Shown: piece after piece, positions 6,355-14,170 of the stretch | Position numbering within the stretch: the first letter of the stretch is position 1 | Layout of the letters: each line of letters begins with the position of its first letter | NCBI GenBank assembly: GCA_947629875.1 | Contig: CANRFK010000023.1 | Span: 1-14,316, forward strand | DNA length: 14,316 bases | Direction: 5' to 3' | Source of the DNA: an uncultured Clostridia bacterium | Lineage (GTDB): Bacteria > Bacillota > Clostridia > Christensenellales > Borkfalkiaceae | The notes under the pieces: generated by a model | The model's input: the letters and a program-made list of their open reading frames with translations, nothing else | Databases searched by the model: none | Told to the model about the DNA's origin: nothing | Made by a program: the position numbers and the translations under genes

Positions 6355-9300
6355 ATGGCGCATATCATCTGTTGCAACAATTTGACCGACGCCCTCGCGG
6401 CGCTCACCGGGGCAGTCTCGCAGCGCGCGGGGAGGACGGTCGTATTCTGCGAGGACAGGCTCACCCTTCTCGCCGAGCGCGCCGTGCTCGCCGAGCGAAA
6501 GGGCTCCTTCGATGTGAACGTTACGACGTTCTCCCGCTTCCTCTCGGGGGAAAAGCGGGTGCTCTCCAAGCAGGGATCGGTGATGAAGGTCGCCTCCCTC
6601 ATCGGGGAGAACGCCGAAAAACTCGGCTGTTTCCAAAAGGGCGCGGCGCAGGCGGTGTACGAGACCATCGCCCAGCTCTCCGCCTCCCGCGTGGACGCCG
6701 AGGCCTTGCGCTTGGGGGCGGCGGAGACGGAGGGGCTTCTCAAATTAAAGCTCACCGACCTCGCGTTTTTGCTCGAAAAATACACCGAATTTTTGCGAAG
6801 CTCGGGTTACGTCGATGAAAACGGCTATCTCGCGCTCCTTCCCGCTGCCATTGCGGAGCAGGCAAGGGGGGCGCACATCGTGTTCTTCGCCTTTCCCTCC
6901 TTTACACGTCAGGCGCTCGAAGGGGTGCGCGCCGCGCTCGAAGCGGGGGGCGAGGTGACGGCCGTCTTTGTGGATGGGGACGCGAGCTTCTGCACGCACG
7001 AGGGCAGGGACGCCTTCTTGCGCGTCGCCGCGGAGTTCCCGCCCATACGAAAGAGCGTCGCTCCCTCCTATATGCCGCAGGAGGCGCGCCGTCTCTACGG
7101 CGGGCTGTTTGCGCCCGAGAAATTCGGCGCGGCCGCCATGGAGACGGAGAACGTCCTCTCCTTCGAGGCGGCGGACGAGGCGGAGGAGCTCGATACCGTC
7201 TGCGCCCTCATCAAAAAGCACGTCGCGGAGGGGCTACGCTACCGCGACCTCGCCGTGCTCATTCCGGATAGCGGCCGCCTCATGGACGTGGAACGCGCCT
7301 TCTCCGCCTACCGTATTCCCTATTTTGCCGACCGCAAGCGCCCCTTCTCCGAACACGCCTTCTGCGCCTTCGTGCTCGCGGTGCTCACGGCCGTCTCGGA
7401 CGGCGGGCTGCCCGCCTCCGTCGATGCCGTCGCCGCGTCCGTCTTTTTCGGGGATGGGGGCGATGAATACCGCAACTATCTTTTGAAGTTCGGCGGCTAC
7501 CGCGGCGCCGTGCGGCGGGAGATCAAGGAGGGGGATGCGATTGAAAATTTCGACCGCGAACGCCCTGCCGACTGCCGCAAACGCCTCGTTGCCTGCCGCG
7601 AGCGTATGCTCTCGTATCTTGCCGTCTTTCCCCGCAAGGGGACGTGCTCCGCGTATGCCGCGGGAGTGCGCGCCCTTTTGAAGCTCACAGACGCCGCCCG
7701 CGTCATCGAGACCCTTCAAGAAAAATTCACGGGCGCCGACCGCGCCTTTCTCGATATCTCCCCCCTCGAAAACGTTCTCTCCGAGATGGAAACGGTCGCG
7801 GGCGGGGAAAATTTCACCGCGCGCGAGTTCTCCTCGCTTCTTCAAAGCGGGCTGTCGTCGCTGGGGGTCTCCGTGCTGCCGCAGTCGGCGGACGCCGTCT
7901 TTGTGGGGGATGCCACCGAGAGCAAGTTCTGCCGCGTAAAAGTTTTGTTTGCAACGGGGCTCACCGAGGGGCTTCCCCGCGCCTCGCGCGACACCGCGCT
8001 CATCTCCGACCGCGATATCACGGCGCTCTCCACCCTGCGCGTGGAGATCGAGCCCGCCATTGCGGTGGTCAACGCCCGCGCCCGCGAGAGCCTCGCCCTC
8101 AACCTCTGTTCGTTTTCGGAGAAGCTGTACCTCTCTCGCCCCCTTCGCGCGGCGGACGAGGAGACGCAGAAGAGCGAGGTGTTCGCCTACTCCGAACGCC
8201 TCTTCCGCATGCGCCCGCTTCCCGATCTCTTCCCCTACGACTGCGCGGAGGAGGAGCCCGCCGCGCTCGCCCTTCTCAAATACCGTGAGGCGTTTTTGCG
8301 CGGCGAAAAGGACGCGCGCTATGCCTCCCTTCAACGCGCCTTGGAGAGGAAGTGGGGGAGGGAGCGCGTCGAAAAACTGCTGATGGGGCGGGAAAAAGCC
8401 GCCGTGCCCGAGGCGGAGCGGCTGTATTTTCAAGGCGACGTCTCGCCCACCCTTCTCGAAAAATACTTCGATTGCCCGTATGCGGGCTTTGCCCTCCGCG
8501 CCCTGCGGCTTCGGGAGCGCGAGGAGCGCACGGTGCAGGATACCGATGCGGGCTCCTTCGTGCATGCCGTATTGGAGCGCGTCGCGCCCTCCTTCAACGA
8601 CTTCGAGGATGAAGCCGCCTGCCGCGCCGCCGCCAAGGCTGCCGCCGTGGAACTTCTTCAAAGCCCCCGCTTTTCGGCGCTCTCGGATACGCGGGAGGGC
8701 GAATACACGGGCGGGCGGCTCATCTCCGAGTGCACGGAGGTCTCCGCGGCGGCATACAGGCAAGTGGCGGGGTCGCGCTTCCGCGTGAGGGAGACCGAGC
8801 GCGAGGTGGGGCTCCCCGAGCTCTCCCTCAAAGGCCGCGCGGACAGGGTGGACGCCTCGGACGAGTACGTCCGCGTCATCGACTACAAGACGGGCGCCAT
8901 CGACGATAAGCCGCTCTCCTACTACACGGGCAGAAAGTTGCAGCTTCAGCTCTACCTTCTCGCCGCGTCCAAGGAGGGCAAGGCGGCGGGGGCGTTCTAC
9001 TTTCCCGCGGCGGAAAATTACACGCCCGAGGGCGAGGCGAAGTACCGCATGCGCGGGTTTTTCAGCAAGGAAGAGGAAGTGCTCGCCCGCATGGATGAAG
9101 GCCGCGCGGCGGGCGAAAAGAGCGAATTTTTCGAGGGCGGCGGCCGCACGGAAAAGGGCATGCCGCAGGAGGACTTCGAGGATTTTCTGGAATACGCCCG
9201 CCTCGTCTCCCAAAATGCCGAGCGCGAGATGCGCGCGGGCAACATCGCGCCGTCTCCCTACGAGGGGGCGTGCGCCTACTGCAAACTTGCGGGCGCGTGC

Positions 9301-9390
9301 GGCTTTTCGGGCGAGCCCCGCCGCGAGAAGAGCGCGAGCTGCAAGGAAATTGTTTCGATCGTGAGAAGAGAGAGGGGGGATACAAAATGA
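6355..9390 (+). CDS. addB: AddB-like helicase-exonuclease subunit (PD-(D/E)XK nuclease, Fe-S)
   Basis: 1011 residues. It is the partner of AddA in the helicase-nuclease that resects double-strand breaks for recombination. The C-terminal RecB-family nuclease has GRADRVD (nuclease Asp 830), IDYKTG (D843, K845) and QLQLYL. Four cysteines, C707 (DCPYAG) and C973, C976, C982, match the iron-sulfur pattern of Bacillus AddB: one early Cys, then C-x2-C-x5-C. The N-terminal half has VTTFSRFL, like the early motif of AddB (SFSRL). However, the first 40 residues show no Walker A (G-x4-GK[ST]), which Bacillus AddB has. Length is a little below the Bacillus 1166. The start is supported by GGAG at 6345-6348. 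The stop overlaps the addA start by 4 bases (ATGA), so the two are translationally coupled. The large frames antisense to it are codon-bias shadows. Confidence 0.93.
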   Translation: MAHIICCNNLTDALAALTGAVSQRAGRTVVFCEDRLTLLAERAVLAERKGSFDVNVTTFSRFLSGEKRVLSKQGSVMKVASLIGENAEKLGCFQKGAAQAVYETIAQLSASRVDAEALRLGAAETEGLLKLKLTDLAFLLEKYTEFLRSSGYVDENGYLALLPAAIAEQARGAHIVFFAFPSFTRQALEGVRAALEAGGEVTAVFVDGDASFCTHEGRDAFLRVAAEFPPIRKSVAPSYMPQEARRLYGGLFAPEKFGAAAMETENVLSFEAADEAEELDTVCALIKKHVAEGLRYRDLAVLIPDSGRLMDVERAFSAYRIPYFADRKRPFSEHAFCAFVLAVLTAVSDGGLPASVDAVAASVFFGDGGDEYRNYLLKFGGYRGAVRREIKEGDAIENFDRERPADCRKRLVACRERMLSYLAVFPRKGTCSAYAAGVRALLKLTDAARVIETLQEKFTGADRAFLDISPLENVLSEMETVAGGENFTAREFSSLLQSGLSSLGVSVLPQSADAVFVGDATESKFCRVKVLFATGLTEGLPRASRDTALISDRDITALSTLRVEIEPAIAVVNARARESLALNLCSFSEKLYLSRPLRAADEETQKSEVFAYSERLFRMRPLPDLFPYDCAEEEPAALALLKYREAFLRGEKDARYASLQRALERKWGRERVEKLLMGREKAAVPEAERLYFQGDVSPTLLEKYFDCPYAGFALRALRLREREERTVQDTDAGSFVHAVLERVAPSFNDFEDEAACRAAAKAAAVELLQSPRFSALSDTREGEYTGGRLISECTEVSAAAYRQVAGSRFRVRETEREVGLPELSLKGRADRVDASDEYVRVIDYKTGAIDDKPLSYYTGRKLQLQLYLLAASKEGKAAGAFYFPAAENYTPEGEAKYRMRGFFSKEEEVLARMDEGRAAGEKSEFFEGGGRTEKGMPQEDFEDFLEYARLVSQNAEREMRAGNIAPSPYEGACAYCKLAGACGFSGEPRREKSASCKEIVSIVRRERGDTK

Positions 9391-12300
9391 ATTTGACGGA
9401 AGAACAGAGCCGCGCCATTTCCTCCCGCGGGCAGGTGGTCGTCTCCGCTTCGGCGGGCAGCGGAAAGACGTTCGTCATGATCGAGCGCCTCGTCTCTCTC
9501 ATTCTCGGAGGGGAGCATGTCCGCGATATGCTCGCCGTAACCTTCACCAACAAGGCCGCCGCGCAGATGCGCGACAGGCTCCGTCTCGCCCTCTTGAAGC
9601 GCATCGGCGAGAGCACCGGAAAGGAGCGCGAACGGCTGGTCAACGAACTCAACGACCTGCCCGTGATGGACGTCAGCACCATTCACGCCTTCTGCGCGCG
9701 GCTCATCCGCGCCAACTTCTTCCTCGTGGACGTCGACCCCGCGTTTTGTATCCTCTCCTCGGACATGCCCGAGGGGAAAACGCTCTCCGCCCGCGCCATG
9801 GATGAGGTGTTCGAGGCGGCGTATGAAGAAAACAGCCCCGAATTTTCCGCCCTTCTTGCCGCCTATTTCCGCAAGAAGAAGGATGCCCGCCTGCGCAGCG
9901 TCGTCCTCTCCCTCTACGAGAGCGCGCGCGAGGAGGGCGACCCGCAGAGCGTTCTGCAAAGTCTCGGCAAGGGGGAGCGGTTCGGGGAAATTTGCGCCTA
10001 CCTTGCAGAGGACTTCCGCTCGCGGGCGCAGTACTTCGCCGACTGGCTCGATGATACGGGCGCATGGCTCGCCGAGCACAACGCGCGCGCCTTCACCGTC
10101 GCAACCGACCTCATGGCGGCGCTCACGCCCATTCTGAATGCCAAAACGCTGTTTGAAATGACGGAGTACGCCAAGGCAAATCCGCCCGCCATCTCCATGA
10201 TGCCGCGCATGACAAAGGCGCGCGGCGAGGAGCTCGATAAACTCCGCTTCCTCTCGGGCGTCAACAAGATGGTGAAGGCGCTGTATTCCGAACTTTCCGA
10301 ATACGCTGCGCAAGAAGAGGAAGAGGCGCGCTATCTCGATGCGGAGCGCCGCACTTCGGCGCTTGCTCACCTCGCCCTTCGTTACGACGAAGCGTACTCC
10401 CGCGTGAAGAAGGAAAATTCCGTCCTCGACTATCAGGATCTCGAACGCTATGCCCTTCAAGTGCTGCAAAACGAGGAGGCGCGCGGCGAGATGAAGGCGC
10501 GCTACAAGTATGTCTGCGTCGATGAATATCAGGATGTCAACCCCGTGCAGGAAAAGATCATCTCCCTCGTCTCGGGCGACGACGTCTTTTTGGTGGGCGA
10601 CGAGAAGCAGGCCATCTACGGCTTCCGCGGCAGCCGCTCGGAGTACTTCGAGCGCAAGGCGGAGGAGGCCAAAACCTCCCTTCGGCTCACCTCCAACTTC
10701 CGCTCGTCATCCGCCGTGCTCGAGGGCGTCAACCGCGTGTTCTCCGCCCTTCTCGGCGAGAAGTACGCCAAAATGCGCGGAGGGGATCGCTACGGCGCCC
10801 ACCGCGGGGCGGTCAAGTTCCACCTCGTGCCCGAGGCCGAAGAGGAGGAGAGGGCAGAGCGGAGCGTCTATACGGTGCTCTCCTGCGAGGGCGCGGAAAA
10901 GAGCGACCCGCTCGCCGTCTCCATCGCCCGCGTCGTGGAGGGCGAGGTGGGCTCCGTCTGGTTCGATGCCGATGAGGGAAAGGAAAAGCGCGTTACGTTC
11001 GGCGATATCGCCGTTCTCGTGCGCAATAAGGCGGGCGAGGCCGAGCGCATCGCCCATGAGCTCACCCTCCGCGGCATTCCCGTGTCCGCCTCTGCCAAGG
11101 TCAATGTGTGCGACTTCTTCGAGGCGCGCCTTCTCATCGATTGGCTCTCCTTCCTCGATAACGCCGAACAGGATATCCCCCTCGTCACGGCGATGCTCTC
11201 CGAGGCGGGCGGCTTCGATGAGCAAGAACTTGCGCATATCCGCCTCTCGGAGGCGGGCAGGGAATACGCTTTCCGCGCCGCTTGCCGCGCCTACTGCGAG
11301 AAATTTCACGATGACCTCGCAGAAAAACTTGCCGCCTTCTTCCGCCGCGCCGAAGAGCTTCGCGCCCTCGCCGGGACGCGCTCGGCCTCCGAGGTCGCGG
11401 GGCTTCTTTTGTCCCTCGGGTTGGAGCGGCAGATCGCGGCGGGCAGGGACGGAGAAGTGCGCCTCGCGCGGGTGAGGCGGCTTCTCCGCGAAGCCGAGGC
11501 GGCGGGCAGCGTGCACAACTTTTTGGCGCGGCTCGCGGGCTCGGGGTACCGCGTGGAATACGGCGGCACGGGCGGCGAAGAGGCGGTGCACATTCTCACC
11601 ATGCACGCCTCCAAGGGGCTCGAATACCCCGTCGTCATTCTCGGCGGGCTGGATGCCGCCTTCCACGGCGCGGATAGAGACGAACTTTTATGGACGGAGC
11701 GCTTCGGCGCCGCCCCCCGCAGTTTCAACACCGAAAACAAGACGGTGTATGAGACCGTCCTGCGCCGCGCCGCCGAAAAGGTGCAGGAAGAGGAGGAACT
11801 CGTGGGCGAGCGCAACCTTCTCTACGTCGCCATGACGCGCGCAAAAGATCGGCTCCACCTCGTCTTTACGGGCAAGGAGCACGCCATTTCGCCCCGCTTT
11901 GCAAAACGCTTCTCCGATTTCATCGACTTTGCGGCGTGTGCCGATTTCTTCACCGAGGAGGAGGAACTCCCCCCGCCGCTTGCACGCGCGCCCGTCTCTG
12001 TTGCGGCGGACGAGAGGGAAGTCAAGCGCATCGCCGCCGTCTACGAAAAACCCTATCCCTTTGAAGCGAGCACACGCATGCCCGTCAAGAGTTCGGCGAC
12101 CGAACTCATGCACCTCAAAGAGGATGCGGAGGAGCACGCGCACGCGGAGGGCAAGGGGCACTCGGTGGAGGAGGGGCTCGCCTACCACGCCTTTTTGCAA
12201 CACGTCCGCTTCGGTTCGGACGCCGAAGAGGAGCTTGCCCGCATGCGCGAAGCGGGCGAACTGAACGAGGAGCAAGCTGCCCTTCTCGACGTTCAAAAAC

Positions 12301-12644
12301 TGCGCGCCATTCTGGCGATGCCGTCGCTTCGCGGGCTATATGCCAAAAAACTTTACCGCGAGCAAAAATTTTTGCTCCTCGCCCCCGCGCGCGACTTCAT
12401 CGAGGGCGGCACCGACGACGAGGTCGTCCTGCAAGGCGCCATCGACCTGCTCGTCAAAGAGGGGGATACCTTCACCGTGCTCGATTACAAGTTCTCCGCC
12501 CGCAGCGACGAGGAAATCAGGAAGAGCTACGCCGTGCAGATTTCGATGTACAGGCGCGCCGTCGCCGAGACCTTCTCGGTGGACGAGAGCCGCATCAAGG
12601 CGCGCATTCTCAACATCGACCTCTGCCGAGAAATCCAAATGTGA
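9387..12644 (+). CDS. addA: ATP-dependent helicase/nuclease subunit A
   Basis: 1085 residues. It is the motor and second nuclease of the AddAB complex, which unwinds and degrades DNA ends until a regulatory Chi-type site is met. The superfamily 1A helicase motifs are complete and in order: Q motif LTEEQ (3-7), Walker A ASAGSGKT (21-28), DVSTIHAFC, motif II DEYQD (379-383), FLVGDEKQAIYGFRGS, LTSNFRSS, motif V LTMHASKGLE (737-746) and motif VI YVAMTRAKDR (about 813-822). The C-terminal RecB-family nuclease has GAID (D1020), LDYK (D1033, K1035), and Q1051 with Y1055. The start at 9387 follows a G-rich SD (AGGGGGGA) inside addB and overlaps its stop by 4 bases. A longer frame back to 9270 is not the gene start. 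The final codons and stop are duplicated just downstream (see repeat). Length is somewhat below the Bacillus 1232. Confidence 0.97.
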   Translation: MNLTEEQSRAISSRGQVVVSASAGSGKTFVMIERLVSLILGGEHVRDMLAVTFTNKAAAQMRDRLRLALLKRIGESTGKERERLVNELNDLPVMDVSTIHAFCARLIRANFFLVDVDPAFCILSSDMPEGKTLSARAMDEVFEAAYEENSPEFSALLAAYFRKKKDARLRSVVLSLYESAREEGDPQSVLQSLGKGERFGEICAYLAEDFRSRAQYFADWLDDTGAWLAEHNARAFTVATDLMAALTPILNAKTLFEMTEYAKANPPAISMMPRMTKARGEELDKLRFLSGVNKMVKALYSELSEYAAQEEEEARYLDAERRTSALAHLALRYDEAYSRVKKENSVLDYQDLERYALQVLQNEEARGEMKARYKYVCVDEYQDVNPVQEKIISLVSGDDVFLVGDEKQAIYGFRGSRSEYFERKAEEAKTSLRLTSNFRSSSAVLEGVNRVFSALLGEKYAKMRGGDRYGAHRGAVKFHLVPEAEEEERAERSVYTVLSCEGAEKSDPLAVSIARVVEGEVGSVWFDADEGKEKRVTFGDIAVLVRNKAGEAERIAHELTLRGIPVSASAKVNVCDFFEARLLIDWLSFLDNAEQDIPLVTAMLSEAGGFDEQELAHIRLSEAGREYAFRAACRAYCEKFHDDLAEKLAAFFRRAEELRALAGTRSASEVAGLLLSLGLERQIAAGRDGEVRLARVRRLLREAEAAGSVHNFLARLAGSGYRVEYGGTGGEEAVHILTMHASKGLEYPVVILGGLDAAFHGADRDELLWTERFGAAPRSFNTENKTVYETVLRRAAEKVQEEEELVGERNLLYVAMTRAKDRLHLVFTGKEHAISPRFAKRFSDFIDFAACADFFTEEEELPPPLARAPVSVAADEREVKRIAAVYEKPYPFEASTRMPVKSSATELMHLKEDAEEHAHAEGKGHSVEEGLAYHAFLQHVRFGSDAEEELARMREAGELNEEQAALLDVQKLRAILAMPSLRGLYAKKLYREQKFLLLAPARDFIEGGTDDEVVLQGAIDLLVKEGDTFTVLDYKFSARSDEEIRKSYAVQISMYRRAVAETFSVDESRIKARILNIDLCREIQM

Positions 12645-12691
12645 GTATATTCTCAATATCGATCTCTGCCGAGAAATCCAAATGTGAGTAC
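12606..12691 (+). repeat. Tandem 43-bp duplication of the addA 3' end
   Basis: Two adjacent 43-bp copies, 12606-12648 and 12649-12691, differ at three positions. Copy 1 encodes the last 12 residues of AddA (ILNIDLCREIQM) and its TGA. Copy 2 encodes the same peptide and stop in the +1 frame, because 43 is not a multiple of 3. The two differences inside the coding part (AAC/AAT and GAC/GAT) are both synonymous. The third is the last base of the unit. Confidence 0.95.
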
Positions 12692-12764
12692 ATTCGCGCT
12701 TTTTCGGCAGGACGCCCGCAAAAATGAGCTCTGAAAAGGTCTATCCTTGAACGGGAGTTTGTTC

Positions 12765-13367
12765 ATGGAAGTTTTTTCGGAGCTCGTTTTCTATCTCTCG
12801 CGCACGCCCGAATGGGTGTATCTCATCGCGCTGCCCGCCTGTGCGCTCGTCCTTGCGATTGTGTTTGCGCTCTGCGGCTTGCGGAAAATCTATCCCTTCG
12901 CCGCGGCGGGGCTCGCCCTTCTCGGCGCGGCGCTCGCGGCCGCAAAGAACGCCGCCTTCGGCCTTGTCTACTGCGGAATTTCCTGCGCGCTCTATCTTCT
13001 CTTCGCGCTCTTTTTGCTGCTGCCCGCCGTGAAGAAAAAAAAGAGGGAGAGCCGCGAGGAGCGCGTCTATCGCAAGTTTCACACGCAGCTCGAAACGCCG
13101 TCCGCCGCGCCCGACCTTCCCCCCAAGGTGTGCTGCTACGAGGAGCCCTCGACCGCCGAGGAGAGCGGCATGCGGCTCTCGTATGTCACGACGCTGATTG
13201 CAAAGCTCAAGAACTGCAAACTCGTCCCCTCCGACCGTTTGGAACTCGAAGCCTTGGGGCATTCGGTGGACGCCTGCCGCGGAAGGGCGCTTACGGGCGA
13301 GGAGCTCTCCTCCCTCAACGATTGCCTCGCCGCCGTCCTCAAACTGACGGCAAAGTACAAGTTGTGA
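12765..13367 (+). CDS. Small membrane protein, three predicted helices
   Basis: 200 residues, family not recognised. Residues about 18-40 (VYLIALPACALVLAIVFALC), about 45-61 (FAAAGLALLGAALAAA) and about 64-88 (FGLVYCGISCALYLLFALF and following) are hydrophobic helices. They are followed at once by a basic stop-transfer cluster KKKKRESREER, so the C-terminal 110 residues should be cytoplasmic. That tail contains a Pro-rich linker, a CC pair (KVCCYEE) and a helical end (LNDCLAAVLKLTAKYKL). ATG 12765 is favoured by GGGAG (12753-12757) 7 nt upstream; an in-frame TTG at 12747 has no SD. No promoter of its own was seen, so it may be read through from addBA, 120 bp upstream. A role with AddAB is not implied. 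Confidence 0.8.
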   Translation: MEVFSELVFYLSRTPEWVYLIALPACALVLAIVFALCGLRKIYPFAAAGLALLGAALAAAKNAAFGLVYCGISCALYLLFALFLLLPAVKKKKRESREERVYRKFHTQLETPSAAPDLPPKVCCYEEPSTAEESGMRLSYVTTLIAKLKNCKLVPSDRLELEALGHSVDACRGRALTGEELSSLNDCLAAVLKLTAKYKL

Positions 13368-13462
13368 GGGCGCGATTTTGGGAAAATGGGCGGGCATGCT
13401 TTTTCAAAACCGCCGCGCGCGATTTTTGAAAAGAGGGGAAATATTGAAAATAATTTTACCTT

Positions 13463-13530
13463 TTAATCTCCCCGCCGCGCTGCGCAGCAGCCGCCCTCGC
13501 GGCTGCTGCGCAGCGCGGCGGGGAGATTAA
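13463..13530. repeat. Perfect 32-bp inverted repeat with 4-nt loop
   Basis: The left arm (13463-13494) and right arm (13499-13530) are exact reverse complements, separated by CCTC. The arms start and end with TTAA and are GC-rich inside, including the palindrome GCTGCGCAGC. RNA from either strand would fold into a very stable hairpin. It may act as a strong transcription or RNA-stability barrier after the membrane-protein gene. The following bases (TTTCTCG) are only weakly T-rich, so a standard terminator is not certain. Confidence 0.95.
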
Positions 13531-13650
13531 TTTCTCGCGGCGCGGGCTCACTCACTTCAACTTTTCCCTCTTCAATGTAATGGTATCACGAAATTTTTGC
13601 GTTTTCGGGGATATGTGACAAATTTTTTGAAAAAATTCGAAAAATTTTTT

Positions 13651-13713
13651 GCCCCACCCCCATATCCCCCTCTTCGCGGCTTTGCCGCGGAGAGGAGAGT
13701 ATGGGGGTGGGGT
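13651..13713. repeat. Second long imperfect hairpin
   Basis: A perfect outer stem CCCCACCCCCATA/TATGGGGGTGGGG (13652-13664, 13700-13712) continues inward with wobble pairs and two mismatches to a perfect GCGGC/GCCGC closing a TTT loop (13681-13683). The total stem is about 29 bp. A/T homopolymer runs flank its left side. Confidence 0.85.
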
Positions 13714-13731
13714 GCGTGGTACTGCGTTGAA

Positions 13732-13799
13732 GGGGGCGTCAGGAAGGGCGCAGCGAATTCCGTTGCGCGGGGGCGTCAAGAGGGGCGCAGCGAATTCCG
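13732..13799. repeat. 31-bp direct repeat, two copies
   Basis: Copies at 13732-13762 and 13769-13799 have the same length, 37 bp apart start to start, and differ at two positions (both G/A). Each starts GGGGGCGTCA and ends GGGCGCAGCGAATTCCG. Two copies with a 6-bp gap are too few and too closely spaced for a CRISPR array. Confidence 0.9.
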
Positions 13800-13822
13800 C
13801 GTCGGAAAAAAGTTGTGACGAC

Positions 13823-13851
13823 TTGACTTTTTCCGCCATCCGAAGTAAAAT
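13823..13851 (+). promoter_or_regulatory. Promoter of the metal-binding protein gene
   Basis: TTGACT (13823-13828), a 17-bp spacer and TAAAAT (13846-13851). The predicted start near 13858 gives a leader of about 29 nt carrying a strong SD. No obvious CsoR or CueR operator was recognised around it. Confidence 0.8.
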
Positions 13852-13886
13852 AATTGCGGCTTTGTAATGAGCAGCGGAGGGGAACT

Positions 13887-14138
13887 ATGGTCAAGATCGT
13901 GTATCGCGTGGACGGCATGCGGTGCGGCATGTGCGAGGCGCACGTAAACGACGCGGTGCGGAAGGCGGCGGACGTCAAGCGCGTCTCCTCGTCGTGCACG
14001 AAAGGGGAGACGGTGGTCATCGCGGAGGACGCGGACGCGGCGGAGGGCATCCGCGCGGCGATCGAAGCGCAGGGATACCGCGTGCTCTCGGTAACGTGCG
14101 AGCCCTACGAAAAGCGCGGGCTGTTTCACCGAAAATAA
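13887..14138 (+). CDS. Heavy-metal-associated (HMA) domain protein, CopZ-like
   Basis: 83 residues. A single HMA ferredoxin-like domain: strand VKIVYRVDG, metal-binding loop GMRCGMC (CxxC cysteines at 14 and 17), then helix EAHVNDAVRKAA, strand VKRVSSSC, strand ETVVIAED, helix AAEGIRAAIEAQGY and a last strand. Such proteins carry Cu(I) in the cytoplasm to P-type ATPases or repressors. Extra cysteines occur at about residues 39 and 72. The C terminus is a basic tail (EKRGLFHRK). ATG 13887 follows GGAGGGG (13876-13882). The gene is monocistronic, between its own promoter and a terminator, with no copper ATPase or copper regulator visible beside it. The metal and partner are therefore inferred from the family, not shown. 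Confidence 0.9.
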   Translation: MVKIVYRVDGMRCGMCEAHVNDAVRKAADVKRVSSSCTKGETVVIAEDADAAEGIRAAIEAQGYRVLSVTCEPYEKRGLFHRK

Positions 14139-14139
14139 G

Positions 14140-14170
14140 AGACCGCCGCTTCAAGCGGCGGTCTTCTCAT
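14140..14170. terminator. Bidirectional terminator between converging genes
   Basis: A 10-bp stem AGACCGCCGC/GCGGCGGTCT (14140-14149, 14155-14164) has a TTCAA loop. On the plus strand TCTC follows. On the minus strand the stem is followed by CTTATTTTC. It starts one base after the stop codon of the HMA gene and lies just past the stop of the converging minus-strand gene, so it probably serves both. Confidence 0.75.

Larger units (their letters stand above)
13368..13822. other. Gene-free intergenic region rich in inverted and direct repeats
   Basis: No convincing gene here. The region holds, in order, a 9-bp inverted repeat (TTTTCAAAA at 13401-13409, TTTTGAAAA at 13424-13432), the 32-bp perfect hairpin, an A/T-homopolymer stretch (about 13610-13650), a second long hairpin and two copies of a 31-bp direct repeat. 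A 95-codon minus-strand frame spanning the repeats is not credible as a gene. The whole block looks like a set of small non-coding repetitive elements. Confidence 0.7.

Noticed and set aside
7234..9213. 659-codon minus-strand frame opposite addB
   Set aside because: It is a codon-bias shadow of the GC-rich addB frame; addB has nuclease and Fe-S motifs throughout that region.
9276..10469. 397-codon minus-strand frame opposite addA
   Set aside because: It is antisense to the helicase motifs of addA, with no SD or recognisable domain.
10510..11475. 321-codon plus-strand frame inside addA in another frame
   Set aside because: The Ser/Arg/Pro-rich product is typical of an out-of-frame reading of a GC-rich gene.
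12340..12687. Frame +1 through the addA end that includes the second tail copy, as an AddA extension
   Set aside because: The normal stop in copy 1 is intact and no known slippery site precedes it; kept only as an alternative in the duplication finding.
13732..13799. CRISPR array
   Set aside because: Only two repeats with a 6-bp gap, no spacers of proper length and no cas genes.
13552..13839. 95-codon minus-strand frame in the repeat region
   Set aside because: It translates both arms of a hairpin and both direct-repeat copies; no SD and no family. Better explained as non-coding repeats.
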